Positions 25,455-36,619 of a stretch of 64,000 nucleotides of DNA are shown here, piece by piece. This DNA is from Zygnema cylindricum (lineage: Eukaryota; Streptophyta; Zygnematophyceae; Zygnematales; Zygnemataceae), in the NCBI GenBank assembly GCA_037447655.1, contig JBBHKE010001907.1:156460-220459 (forward strand). The letters are read 5' to 3'. The notes under the pieces were generated by a model. That model was not told the origin of the DNA. It searched no databases and was given only the letters and a program-made list of their open reading frames with translations. Position 1 is the first letter of the stretch. Every line of letters starts with the position of its first letter. The position numbers and the translations under genes are program-made.

Positions 25455-25557
25455 GAAATTTCACGAAAAAAAAATGAGAAACTTCTTTGGCTGTCGCAAA
25501 AAGAAATATGATTCGGTCAGATTTTGGAGTTAAGGCCAAAAAAACGTTTAAGCCGTA
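25455..25557. repeat. ~100-bp direct repeat, copy 2
   Basis: Matches 23249-23349. The two copies bracket the foldback cluster. Confidence 0.9.
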
Positions 25558-26074
25558 TATTCTTCAGTTATCGTTGCCGTTCAGAGACAATTCGTGTGGT
25601 GGATGTGGTGGACCATGTCGAGTGTGGGTGTCAGTCAGTCGTTATAGTGTCAAAGTCACTAATTTGGGTTCTTAAAATTTTGATTTTTTTTTTCAAATAG
25701 GATACATGATTTTAATTTTTCCTTGACGTTAATTAAGGTACCGTAAAAAATAAATTAAAGCCCGAAAGTACAATAAAATATAAATAGTGTGGTGTACGGT
25801 CGATGTCAGACCGTGCATAACTGTACCATTTCAAGTGAAAATTTACAAAAAATGAATTAAATCAGACGCGCACGCATAGGAGCGTGCGCTAAAAAAACAC
25901 TTAAACTAGTATAGCATATACGGATATTGTAAATTCGAGACGGCGTACTATTTATAATAATCTGTACGAATACATATATTAATGTATATATCGTACGGCA
26001 AATATTCAATTTTTGCTGTTCCCAAATTAGCATAAACGCCGAAATTAGAATACACCTTTTTTTTGAAAAATTTT

Positions 26075-26157
26075 AAATTCTTAATTAGCATCAATTACGG
26101 TAAATTTTCTTCAACACTATTTAAACTTTGACACTAATAACGATTCGCGGTGTACTG
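26075..26157. mobile_element. MITE right-end remnant, ACACCG family
   Basis: ACACTAATAACGATTCGCGGTGT, ending near 26155, is an inverted family terminus. It matches the left end at 37629 (ACACCGCGAATCGTTATTAG) particularly well. Confidence 0.55.
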
Positions 26158-27595
26158 TATATGGTATGTACCGTATACAAAATTTGTCATTTTCCTCTCA
26201 TTGTTTTCCCTGAAAGGTGTTTTGAACCGTACAGTTCCGTAAATTGCAAATCCCTCTGCTTGGAGTGTGTTTTTTAAGAAGCTCAAAGCTTCACCTTTTC
26301 TTGTTGAAGTACAGCGGGAAACCATCGCATATGATGTTCTCTTAAGTGAAAGTACCTTTCAATGCGGCATGGTTTATTGGTAAATCAATTTCTCCCTACT
26401 TTATGGTTTCTTTCTCGTTTTCTCTTCTTTGTTTGATATGTTTTCTTTCATGCTTGCGGAATTCAAGGTTGCTTCTACCTTTAATGTTTTTCTTCTAGTC
26501 TTTCAGATTCTACCATGGTTTGGACCAGAGTATTTTTGTTTCCTTTTGTGTATTCTGTGTCAGTTTTATTAGTTTTTCACAAAAACCATTTCACTAATCG
26601 TTACACTTCCAAATTTTGAGTGTTCTTAATCCTCAAACAAGCTGCAACAGTCATATCATTCGCATCATTTGAGCTTAGTCATCATGGCATCTACATTGCA
26701 TCTATATTGATATCTTTTACCAACTGCCACATTATATCTTTTGCACATTCTTGTACTATTATTGGCATTTACACATTTAACCACTTGAACTGGCCAACCA
26801 TATACCGACCACTATTGTACCTTATACCGACCACTACCTCATACTTACAACACGTCAAACCAGTGGTACCTTACACCAACTATCACACTGCATATCGATA
26901 CCTTCAAATACTTGCAGACATCGTTATCCTTACAGTAGTTTTTACTGCATGAGACATACTTCATGTAGCGGTAAATGCAATCCATGGAGCTTTTGTGTCA
27001 CTTTTTTGACAATAATTGTATTACCTGCAGGTGTCGTGCTCTCTATCTTTTATCATCCTGCATCAGTCATTCGATTTGGATGCAATAATGCAACACACTG
27101 TTTTGCAACACCGTGACAATAGTCCAACATGTTTCATTTGTACATCATAAGTTTGTGAATTTTGCATCAGTTAGTCAAGCATTCCTGCATAATTCATAGG
27201 GGGTCTTTGCATTATGCATCAAACATCATGCATCAGAAGGGGATGATGCACCGCCCATCACGAATTAAGGTTTTTTTGTTTGGACATTCTTGCAGCAAGG
27301 TCAGCTCTTTTATCTGAAAAGAACAGTATGGAAGACTTGTCTTTTCGTATTTCTTCCATTAAAGTCTTTGCACAGTTTGATTAACATGTTTTGTCAAAGT
27401 TGGCTTTAAATTTGTAACATGTTTGCATTCACTGATTCATGTGGTTTTGTTGTTTTTTGTACAGATAATTGCTTTGCATTACAATTGTATCAACGGTTAC
27501 ATTTTTTTAGTGTTTCATCCAGGCTTTTGAAGGATCATTTCCGGAGTATTTGAAGAGTCCCAAAGTACTCTACGGTTAATCACTAGGATTGCAGA

Positions 27596-30500
27596 ATGAA
27601 GACAACCAAGGGTGGCAAGGCCATGAATCCTACGGACTCCTACCGGAAGGAGCTTCGGCGCAAGGAGCTGAAACGAAACAAGAAGGAGAGGAGGAAGGTG
27701 CGTGAGGTTGGGATTCTCAAGAAGGATCCGGACTCCCTGCGCGACCAGATTCACAAGCTTGAACAAATGAGTAAGTGGGAGACACTTGGACAGCACAAGG
27801 GAAAGGGTAGCGAAAGGAACTGGGATATGGGGAGGGAGGGTGAAGAGGCGGCAGAGGAGGGGAGGGAGGGACCAGATTCACGAGCTTGAACAGGGTAGTG
27901 AGTAGGAGACACGCTTGTACAGCACAAGGGAAAGGGATGGGAAAGGGACTTGGGATATGGGTAGAGAGGGTGAAGGAGAGGTAGGAGGGGAGGGAGGGAT
28001 GAACCTGAGAGGTTAAGAGGGAGAGGGATGGTGGGCAAGGAGGAAACGATGAAAAGAGGGAGGAGGGCTAGTGGAAGGGGGGGGGAGACATAGAGGGAGT
28101 GAAAAGGTAGAAACACGTTGAGGCATGAAACCATGTTGTTGAGGTTGTCCTGTTTCTCTGTTTAGAGGGGAGCGTTTCTGGGAGGGATGGATAGTGTTTT
28201 TTATATTTTTTCTTAATATTAGGGTTTGCTATTACAATGTTGATGCAAACCTAATCGCCACTCTGGTTACTTTTTATTTCTGCGTGGTACCCGTTTCTCC
28301 ACGCTCTCTTTTTTTTGCACCAGCCCAGGCATTCTTGCATATGCCCACTTTCACGCTATCTCCATCATCTTACCCTGTTTTTCTTTCGGAACTTCGTTGA
28401 GGCTAACGTGCCCCGCCTCTCTCCTCCCTTCTAGTGCTTTCCCTTCCGTAGCTTCCCTTACTCCCCTCATTTTTGCTCCCCTCATTTCTACTCCCCTCAT
28501 TTTTACTCCCCTCATTTCTACTCCCCTCATTTTTACTCCCCTCATTTCTACTCCCCTCATTTTTACTCCCCTCATTCTTTCATCTGAACCTCCTCCACTC
28601 GGTTTCTTCCGCTGCAGTTCTGCAAGTTTTCTTCTGTCTTTCTGTTTTCTTTGCTCTTTCCTCATCTGCTTCTCTTTCTTTTGTATCCTATCCCTGTCCC
28701 TATGTCCTTCTTGTCCCCCACCCATCTGATTTTCTTCTCCCTTTTCCGCTTTCTGCACAAATGTCTGTTCCATACAACGGTTATCAGTTATTCAACATAC
28801 TCATGTCTTTAAGTTTATCACATTCCCATGGTGCTGATCAAATTGTTTTCAAACTTACCATTCTGATGTCGACCATGTAAATCAAAATATTACAAATTCT
28901 ACGCATATATCCAAGCCGGAAATATCAAAAGCTTGTAGTTGTTTATTCACTAACAACGTACAGAATGGCTCCATACACGTTGTGTGGGTTCGACTGGGTG
29001 AAGTTGACATGCGACACGGTACTATTCTTTCTGGTTTTCACAATTTTTAACATCGTCATACTTTTTTGAGGTTGTCCAGTTTTCTTCATTCCACACTAGC
29101 TAGATTATCAGATTAACTAGGAATTTGAACTTTTCTATGGGCCATATCAATTATGGCGGCAAAAAAAATAAAAATGCATCCGAATTCCATTTTAGTTATG
29201 ATCTGTGGTGTTGTAAGTAAGATGTTATCTGGTAGAAACAGTGCATGGACGGGTAGGCAGGCTAAACCATACTTATTTTTTTCAATTAGTTCAAGTAGTT
29301 TCTTCAATTTTCAAGTAGTTTGTAAAGGCATCATGTGGTGTCCAAGTTACTGCCTGCACTAAGCGTTGGAAATTATATCCCTTCAGTTCATTTGATGACG
29401 ACTCGAATAGGTTGCTGAACTGGTAAATGTGTTTGAAGCATGTATACTCTTTCATTCTACAGTACACCAAAATGTTGATTCCACAAGAATTTGACTACTG
29501 GTGGGTCCCGGATTTATTTTACTATTTCCATGAGCTCGTGTCTTTTACTAAATGGATTCTTCTAAGCCTCAGGAAACTAGCAGCCAGAATTCTGTTGAAA
29601 TAAGTGTGGTCCACTTCAATTCTGGTTCTGACGCTTTCCTTTTCTTGTGCTTGCAGAAGCGGAGGGTGCATTGGATAAGACACGACGCCATAAGAAACGA
29701 CAGCTAGAGGATACTCTCAACCTCGTGCTTAAGAAGCGTAAGGTGAGTTTTATGAGAAGAATAAAACTGTCGCTCAATTTAGTGTGATCCTTGGTTTCTA
29801 AGATGGCTTCTGGGAGGAATTCAGGGGGGGAAAGCTTATGAAAGATATGGTTAAGTCTAATTGTACCGAGCTGGTAATTAGTGGAGATTCTGTAAGCATG
29901 TACATCCTCAACATTGTTGTGAGGCTCCCAGCATTCTTCCACTGGACACAGAGTAGAAGATTTGTGGCCCACATGAACTTGGTGTTTGGTGTCGTAGTTG
30001 GTGACTTGCGTAATACAGAGGAACATTATGTGTTCTCAAACATCCGCTTAAGAAATGTTCACCTTGAGGCTCATCAAGCCTGTTAGATTTTCTGCCAATT
30101 TGTATAAAATGACGTGGATTTGCCATCACAATGATCTGAATTCTGCCGATTTCGATTGTGAATCATTACGATTTCTCCCTTGTTGCCCTGATTAGAATGT
30201 CAGAACTCGTTAACCAGGACGTAGTGTTGTGCAGGATATTGTTGTATTCGTCTACTTAGTGTGGTAAAGAGAAATTCATGTGGTACTTTGGTTGTCAGTA
30301 CAGGAGTTGGAGGAGAAGGCAAAGGAGGCAGGAGAGGAACCTATCATGTTCAGGTGCTTGGACTCTTACCTTTGTTCTGCAGCCTCCTTACTTCTATTAT
30401 TTGGGCATTTCTTTGTCTTTTGTTCTGTTCTTAGGTGTGTATCTCCCTAAAAAATTTCCTAAGAAATTGGCCCGTATGTTATTTTTTTACCATAAATACA

Positions 30501-33500
30501 TGATTAAACTTGCGTTTGGAAATTGCCACTTTCCTTATCACTTCCCTTATGGTCATTCGTACTTTTTTCGTGTTTTATAATTGGTTGCTGCAATTAAAAA
30601 GGTGTTGCTATTCGAGCAGCGGGTGCTACTTCTCTGGTCATCACTTAATATGGATACAGGTTTACTAGATGTCAGTATGAACATACAGTTCCAGGGCAAG
30701 AAAGGAAAAGTCTCAGCTGGCTGGCAATCAACTGAAGAGTATGTTTGAAATCACACACTATTTGCAGGCGTAAATTTCTTGCGCCTCAAATACAGTCATC
30801 CATACTGATTATGGTGACCAGGGCAGGTGACTGTCTTCTACCTGGCTGTCGACTCTTCATCATTGTTACTAGGGTTTGGAAGTCAGTGTAACTTCGTGTT
30901 TGAATGGCCCCAATGTGTTATATGCTAGTGTCTTGAAAAAAAACTGTCTGTATGACTATTCGTAGCAATTAAACAACTAAAATATCATCAGTGTCAGCAC
31001 CTGCAGAATATGGATCATTTTCCTTTTCAGTTCCAATTAGTAGCTGCAAAAAAACGTAAAGGGTATTGGTACTCGTTTGTTTGGATGGGTTGAACGGCAG
31101 TGGTTTTTTATGTTCATTTTGGCTTCGCCGCACGGCTGTGAATAATTATCATTTTGTTTTGAAGTTTACAGTTTGTGTATAGACTTTGTTCGACGCAGAC
31201 CAAATGCAGACGTTCTGTGTCCATCTTTTTCAGAATTGTTTTCTTGCAATCCTCTTGGGTTTCATGGTTACCTTAGTTTGTGTAACATTTGTTGATAAAC
31301 TTCGCTTTTTACTGTTGTTCCTCCACTGTGTTGACCATGTGAATGTGTTTTTTTCGGTATTGGTCATGAATCGTTTAGTTATGACTGGCATGTAGATGTA
31401 TTTTCAGACGCCGTGCTTTTCTCTCAGCCTTTTGCTTTTGTTGTACTCGTGCAGTCATTTAATTGCTCCTCGCCGGTCCTCCAGTGAGGCAGTTCGGAAT
31501 CCCAGACCCGAGGTAAGTTATATTCCAAAAAAAGCCATTGTTTACCATGTGCATCACAAATGTGTTTCACTCTGATTACTATTGGTTTAGTATGGACGAG
31601 AAACTGGTTGGAACCACGGTATTTTGTGTACAGAAATGCGGAAAAGTGGGCCCTATTGGTCCAGATCAGTTTCGATCTATGATTCAATGGCCCACGTTAA
31701 TTCATTTGCAGTGTTAATGAGTCAGCTTTCTATACTTTATTTGCCTTAACCTAATTATGATGGAAGCTAGAAGATATACTTTATTTCATGTTTACAACAT
31801 TTGTTTTTCTCTAATTGGGCGTGGACACTTCCAAAATTGGAGTGAGAGAGAAACTAAAAGTGGAGATGACAGCGTTTTTGCAAGGGCTTGGGGGGGTTGG
31901 GGGAGATGGGGGTATGCGAATAATATAGGATTCAGTATATTACCACCCCAGTTTGAATCCTAGTGGACAGCCGCCCCCTGGGAAACCGCCCATGTTCCGG
32001 CCATCTACTTGTAAGTGGCAAGAAAGTTCTATGCTTCCCATTCAGGTTTTTCCACTGTAAATCAAAAGACATATGAATGGAAAAGTACAGGTTGGTTGAG
32101 ATATTTCACCGATTTCGTTAACCACAGTACAAACTTGCGTCCTTCTTGAGGGTCTATTCTGGCTGTCTCCTTTGACCTTGTATATCTTTGAGTCTTGTCA
32201 GAACATATTTAGTGCAAATTTGTATAAATAAAGTATTTTAAAAACCATCAAAGACCCATTTATTATTCTTTGGACCGTATTTAGTGTGATAAGTGAAATT
32301 GGAGACCTCCAAATTTCCTTACTGGTGAACTATTTCTGGTGTGGATGCAGTGCCAAAGTCCACGGTAGGCACAGCCGAAGGGTCTCAACCAGAGCAGGAT
32401 TCTCTCCCTTCTACTTCTGAGTCCGCTTCCCCTCTTCCTCTCCCTCCACTACCTCCTCCCCCTCCACTCCCTCTTGGAGCTTCTGTAAGCGCCCTCCCTC
32501 TTCCTGTGCCTGTACCTCCTCCCCCACCTGCACCGCCAGGCCCACCTTCCTGGCCAACTTCTCATCACTCTCTCCCTCAATCCCTCCCTCCTCCTCCTCT
32601 ACCTCCAACCGCAAACGAAGACGCTATGGTGCCTCCAGGAGAGGAAGCTGAAGGAGAGGATTCTGAAGATGAGTCTACAAGTCAGTCGGGATCTGAGGAT
32701 GATGACGAGGGAGAAGAGGGAGAAGAAGGAGAGGAGGATGAGGCAGGAGAAGGAGAGCACGACGCCCCCCCTGGAGTGGCACCGCAAGAATGGGTGAGTT
32801 ACACATAACTGATGTTTGTGAAGGGGGGAGATTTATAAGCATTTCTTATGCACATAAATGGTCATAAAGGCTCAAATTTATTGAGTTTTCCTGTTTTAGG
32901 TTTTTCTTTTATGATTTGGGTTTTTTGAAAATGTGGGCAGAATCAGTTAAGTTTGTTGAAAAGGATGAAACATGTTCAGGCTCTTAGAAGTGTCAAAACT
33001 CACACTAATTGTGGTATGAACGCTAAGCATGTACAAGGTAACAGCCTCTTTCTCTCTCTTGCTTTCTCACAGCAGTGGTGATTCGGGGGGGGGAAGGGAA
33101 GGGAAAGGCTGATTTTATGGGAGGAAATAGAATGTGATTCCTACCCTGTTTCTGTGTCTCTCAAAAAACAGAACCTGTGTTGCGTAAGTGTTATCATGTT
33201 ATTTAGTGGTGTGGATATCGATATGGATTGAAAATACTTCTAGTGAAAATCATGCTATTCCATGAACAGATGGAGGTCTTAACATGGGTTTTCGAGTCTT
33301 GTGAGATGAAATTCACTCTGTGAGTTGTTAAGAGAGTTTTTGTCTTTTGGTTACGAAAGGGTAGAGTACTGTTAAAGTCTATATGTTGTTTCCACAAGTT
33401 ATTGTTATTGTGTTGAGCCGTAGAAAAATCATTTTCTTTAGAGCTGATAGGGGGTTTGTGTCTAACCCTTTTACTGGCTTTTTATGTGCTCCATTCCATA

Positions 33501-35367
33501 CTTGCTTTTTTCCCCCCTAAAAAAAAGTGAAACAAAAAAGTGAAAAAGTGAATACCTTCTCCTTTTTGTTTCCTCGTAGAAAAGCAGAATGGGAGAGGTC
33601 AAAGAAAAAACTGGTTTTGTCAGTCCAAATTGGAAAGAATGGGGTCCACTAATTCAAATTAAGGGTTCATGTCGGTCCACCCTGGAACAAAAAATACTTA
33701 AAACGAATCAATGGATACGGCTTTCCGAGCACCGACTTTGTTGTTCTTGGAAGTTCTCGGAAAACCGTACAATAGAACTTCCTCAAAATATTTGAGGATA
33801 TTGAAGTCGGGTTAAGGTTGCGTCTTTCTTTGAAACAAGCCAACGGTAAACCCAAAAGCTGACCAAGCAAAAACAACATCCGAACAGCTATTTCATTGTT
33901 TTCGCGCGAAAAAACTGCCCAACTTGGCGGCGGAAGGGAAGAGGGGGATGTATTAGTAAGTTTGAAAAACTGCAGGTTTGTTTTCACGCCTATGTTTGAT
34001 GACGTCGAAGCGTGTGACGTGTCACAGGTCACCTTCAATCGGAATTACCCGTTTTCCAATGAGTTTGGGCAAATTCATCGGAATGGGCAAAAAGTTATAA
34101 ATGCTTTGGTGGAAATAGGCCAGATAGATAATTAAAATTAAGGGTTCATGTCGGTCCACCCTGGAACAAAAAATACTTAAAACGAATCAATAGATGCAGT
34201 TTTCTTATTCACCTCTCCTCTCCCTCTCTCTCTTCCCTCTCTTTCAGCAGATTGCAGAAAAACCCTCTCTCCCACCTCCCCCTCCTCCCCCTCTCCTGCC
34301 TACCAATGGTGCCCCATCCAGCAGCTCTACCTCTCCCTCTCCCACTATCCCTCCTCCTCCTCCTCGGCGTCCTCCCCCTCCTCCTCCACGCCCCACAGGC
34401 CTACCTCCACCCCCTCCAGCCCGTCCGCCTCCTCCCACTCCTCCCCTTGGTCGTCCCCCTTTTATGCACTCTATCCCGGGTCCTCCTCCGAGGGATGGCC
34501 CTCATGCTGCCCCTATGGGAATGAGACCTCCTCCGGGACCTCCTCCCCTCCCTCTCTCCTCTCAGTCTCGATCAGAAGGCTCCTCTTTTGGGCCACCTGG
34601 CATGGCTCCTCCCCCTGGCCCTCCCCCTCGGACAGGTTTACCGCCTCCTCTCTCTCATCCCAACACACATCCTGGACCTCCTCCTCCTCCTGGGATGCGT
34701 CCACCTCCTGGGCCGCCACCTGGCGCTCCTTTGTCTGCTTCTGGAAACGTGATAGGTGGTGATGGGAAACCGTCTTATATTAAAGTTGCAGCTCCGACTG
34801 TTGTTAAACGGCCCCTTGCTCATCATATACCAGAATTGACAGCCATGGTATGTTAAAAGTTCAATTTTTCTTTGGTTTTTCCTCTTCGGGGATGGTTTGA
34901 GGAATTTTCAATTACTGAAAAGCTGGCATTGTTATCTCTTACGGTTGTTTATCTCTTAGGCTTGTTGTATGGCCTGTTTTATCACATTCGATTTTGTGAC
35001 ATTTTGGAAACAAATGTTATTGGAACACAACCAGTGTGTGGTTCCATAACCAGTGTGTAGTTCAACTTTGTGTTTTTGACATGTTCTGAGCTTATTTTGT
35101 GACCGACTTTGTGATATTTTGCGACCAATGTTGTGCCATTTTCTGGTCCATTTTGTGACATGTTGTCTCCTCTGTTGGCAGGTTCCCGCGTCCGTGCGAG
35201 TGAGAAGGGAGATCGCCTCTAAGGCGAAACCAAAAGTGGTGGCTCCCACACCAGCATCTGTCGGGACAAAATCGTCTTTATCGGGAGTAAAGCCGGCGAG
35301 TTTGGACGAATCATATTCTGCTTTCTTGGAAGATTTGAAAGATCTTGGAGCATTTGATGAAGGTTAA
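27596..35367 (+). CDS. ELF5: WBP11 / ELF5-like proline-rich splicing-associated protein
   Basis: Eight exons: 27596-27770, 29657-29742, 30304-30353, 31455-31512, 31929-32010, 32351-32793, 34248-34847 (or 34251), 35182-35367. They keep phase throughout and give about 559 residues. The N-terminus [20 protein letters not shown] and the following Lys/Arg-rich helix ([20 protein letters not shown], then [10 protein letters not shown]) match the Wbp11 domain of Arabidopsis EARLY FLOWERING 5 and animal WBP11/SNP70. [13 protein letters not shown] (from residue 124) and PPPGKPPMF follow. Exon 6 is Pro/Leu-rich, then acidic ([20 protein letters not shown]). Exon 7 is dense in PPPP and PPPGPPP motifs that bind WW domains. 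The last exon (PASVRVRRE...[13 protein letters not shown]) is the conserved C-terminus. The family acts in the nucleus in pre-mRNA splicing; ELF5 affects FLC expression in Arabidopsis. Exon 4 is more divergent than the rest. The last exon is duplicated downstream. Confidence 0.92.
27743..27998 (+). repeat. Tandem duplication of exon 1 end and donor site (~127 bp x2)
   Basis: Unit 1 (27743-27869) begins GACCAGATTCACAAGCTTGA in exon 1 and includes the donor ATGA|GTAAGT. Unit 2 (27870-27998) begins GACCAGATTCACGAGCTTGA and carries GGTAGTGAGTAG at the donor position. Both continue with ACAGCACAAGGGAAAGGG and a GGATATGGG-(G/A)-rich tail. The duplicate lies inside intron 1 of the ELF5-like gene. 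Confidence 0.85.
28459..28577 (+). repeat. 15-bp minisatellite, about 8 units
   Basis: Units of ACTCCCCTCATTTTT alternate with ACTCCCCTCATTTCT, forming a 30-bp higher-order period, in intron 1 of the ELF5-like gene. Confidence 0.95.
33657..34195. mobile_element. ~415-bp insertion in ELF5-like intron 6, flanked by 60-bp direct repeats
   Basis: The insert (about 33716-34135) starts ACGGCTTTCCGAGCACCGAC and ends GGTGGAAATAGGCCAGATAG. It is nearly identical to 36677-37092. It is flanked by two ~60-bp direct repeats (33657-33716 and 34136-34195) beginning AATTAAGGGTTCATGTCGGT. The second copy runs up to the polypyrimidine tract of exon 7. Confidence 0.85.
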
Positions 35368-36264
35368 ATTGATGGGATGTGTTTTTTTTGCGAACCCTTT
35401 CCTTTTGGAAGAAGGTTATGGCACGCGGAGTCGCAAAGAGGAGATGACTATGAAGTCACTGGTGTTTGTTGTAGTTTTTTCCTCGCATAAAAGGAGGTCT
35501 TTCAGAAATGATCGTATTCATTTTTTTTTTTTTGGGTTGTAACAAGATTGCAGATTTCGCACAAGTTTTGGAAGGACAAAAAATTGTCCACTATGTTGTT
35601 ATTTCCAAAAGTTACATTTTTGAGGGAATTAGTAGAGGTTTAACGAGTTTGAGATATACTCCAATCTGTACATTGTGGACAAGGTAGTTGTGGAGATGTT
35701 TCAAATATAAGGATGGATGGTGCTAAGAATGTTCCCTGTTTGGAAATAAAGTATAGACAATCATTGAAAAACAGGGTTGACTGATAACACTGTGGTGGGC
35801 ACCGGTTGCAACTACCAGTCCGATTGATTTTTATTGAAAAGAAATAGGCAGTAGTATTGCAGCCATGTCTAGATTTGTTCTTGTTTCTTTATCACGCCTT
35901 GGAAAAACTCTTATTTGTTCCATGTACGGGCAAGTCAATTTTGTCTTTTTTGGATAGCAATCTGCACATCAGTAAGGTTACACGTCCATTGTCAGTGCAA
36001 TAGTATGTGTCTTTGCCGGTTGCTGGGGGGTTTTTCAATTTCAGCTTGTCATTGGCCAGTTTATGTTTCAAAAAGCAGAGCGAATATACTGCTGGAACTT
36101 GACATTCAAATGTATGTACCAGTAGATAAGCTTGCTGGTTCATTTTTTGAAAAACGTACATGTGCAATATTTTACAATTCATGCAATCTAATCTTATGTT
36201 TTCTACTCGTCGTAGGTGATGTTGTTTCGCTTCCAAGTCCAACAAGCAACTATGGATTTCCATA
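34871..36264 (+). repeat. Segmental duplication, copy 1 (ELF5-like 3' end)
   Basis: Intron 7, last exon and about 900 bp of 3' flank. It matches 39925-41633 almost base for base, with scattered substitutions, apart from a ~310-bp insertion in copy 2. Confidence 0.95.
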
Positions 36265-36350
36265 TACGCGTGTATAAGAGCACGTATAATAGGAGATGAC
36301 CAGATATAGCGATTCCACTTGTTTTAGCACTTTTCGAGCTACATTTTTAA

Positions 36351-36600
36351 CCATAGTTGTTCAAAACGCATTTGACGCATGATTCAGGCGCGCAATTATA
36401 CGTAGGTAACGCATTGAATGATTTGAAAAAATCGTTAAAATCGTTGATGAATTTGTATCCGTACTATTCCGTACATGTAAAAATAATAGAATTTTACATG
36501 TACCGCAGTTTGTACATTTGTCGTTAAATGGGCCCTAAACAATTGAAAATATTTAAATAATTATTACACTTCCTACGCGTATCGGAAATTCTACATCAAT
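36351..36600. mobile_element. hAT-type end fragment
   Basis: It begins CATAGTTGTTCAAAACGCAT and continues with TACGTAGGTAACGCATTGAA and GTACTATTCCGTACATGTAA, matching the subterminal regions at 41755-41890 and, inverted, at 45770-45892. The other end is missing or degenerate. Confidence 0.65.
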
Positions 36601-36619
36601 AGGTTACGGACAATTGATA

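Larger units (their letters stand above)
22657..27595. other. Divergent intergenic region between HISN4 and the ELF5-like gene
   Basis: This should contain both promoters, since the genes are transcribed outwards. No protein-coding gene is recognised. Contents are a short CAAAAG repeat (about 23013-23045), two ~100-bp direct repeats, AT-rich foldback elements (24028-25454) and MITE remnants at 23750-23930 and 26075-26157. Sequence ending ATTGCAG directly before the ATG at 27596 could be the acceptor of a 5' UTR intron. Confidence 0.6.

Noticed and set aside
28351-28773. Minus-strand frame with repeated [10 protein letters not shown] units resembling a repeat protein
   Set aside because: It is the reverse of the 15-bp minisatellite in intron 1 of the ELF5-like gene; no conserved domain lies around it.
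34194-34247. Upstream Met extending the exon 7 proline-rich frame
   Set aside because: This part is the polypyrimidine tract of intron 6; the CAG acceptor at 34247 or 34250 and the phase from exon 6 fit better.
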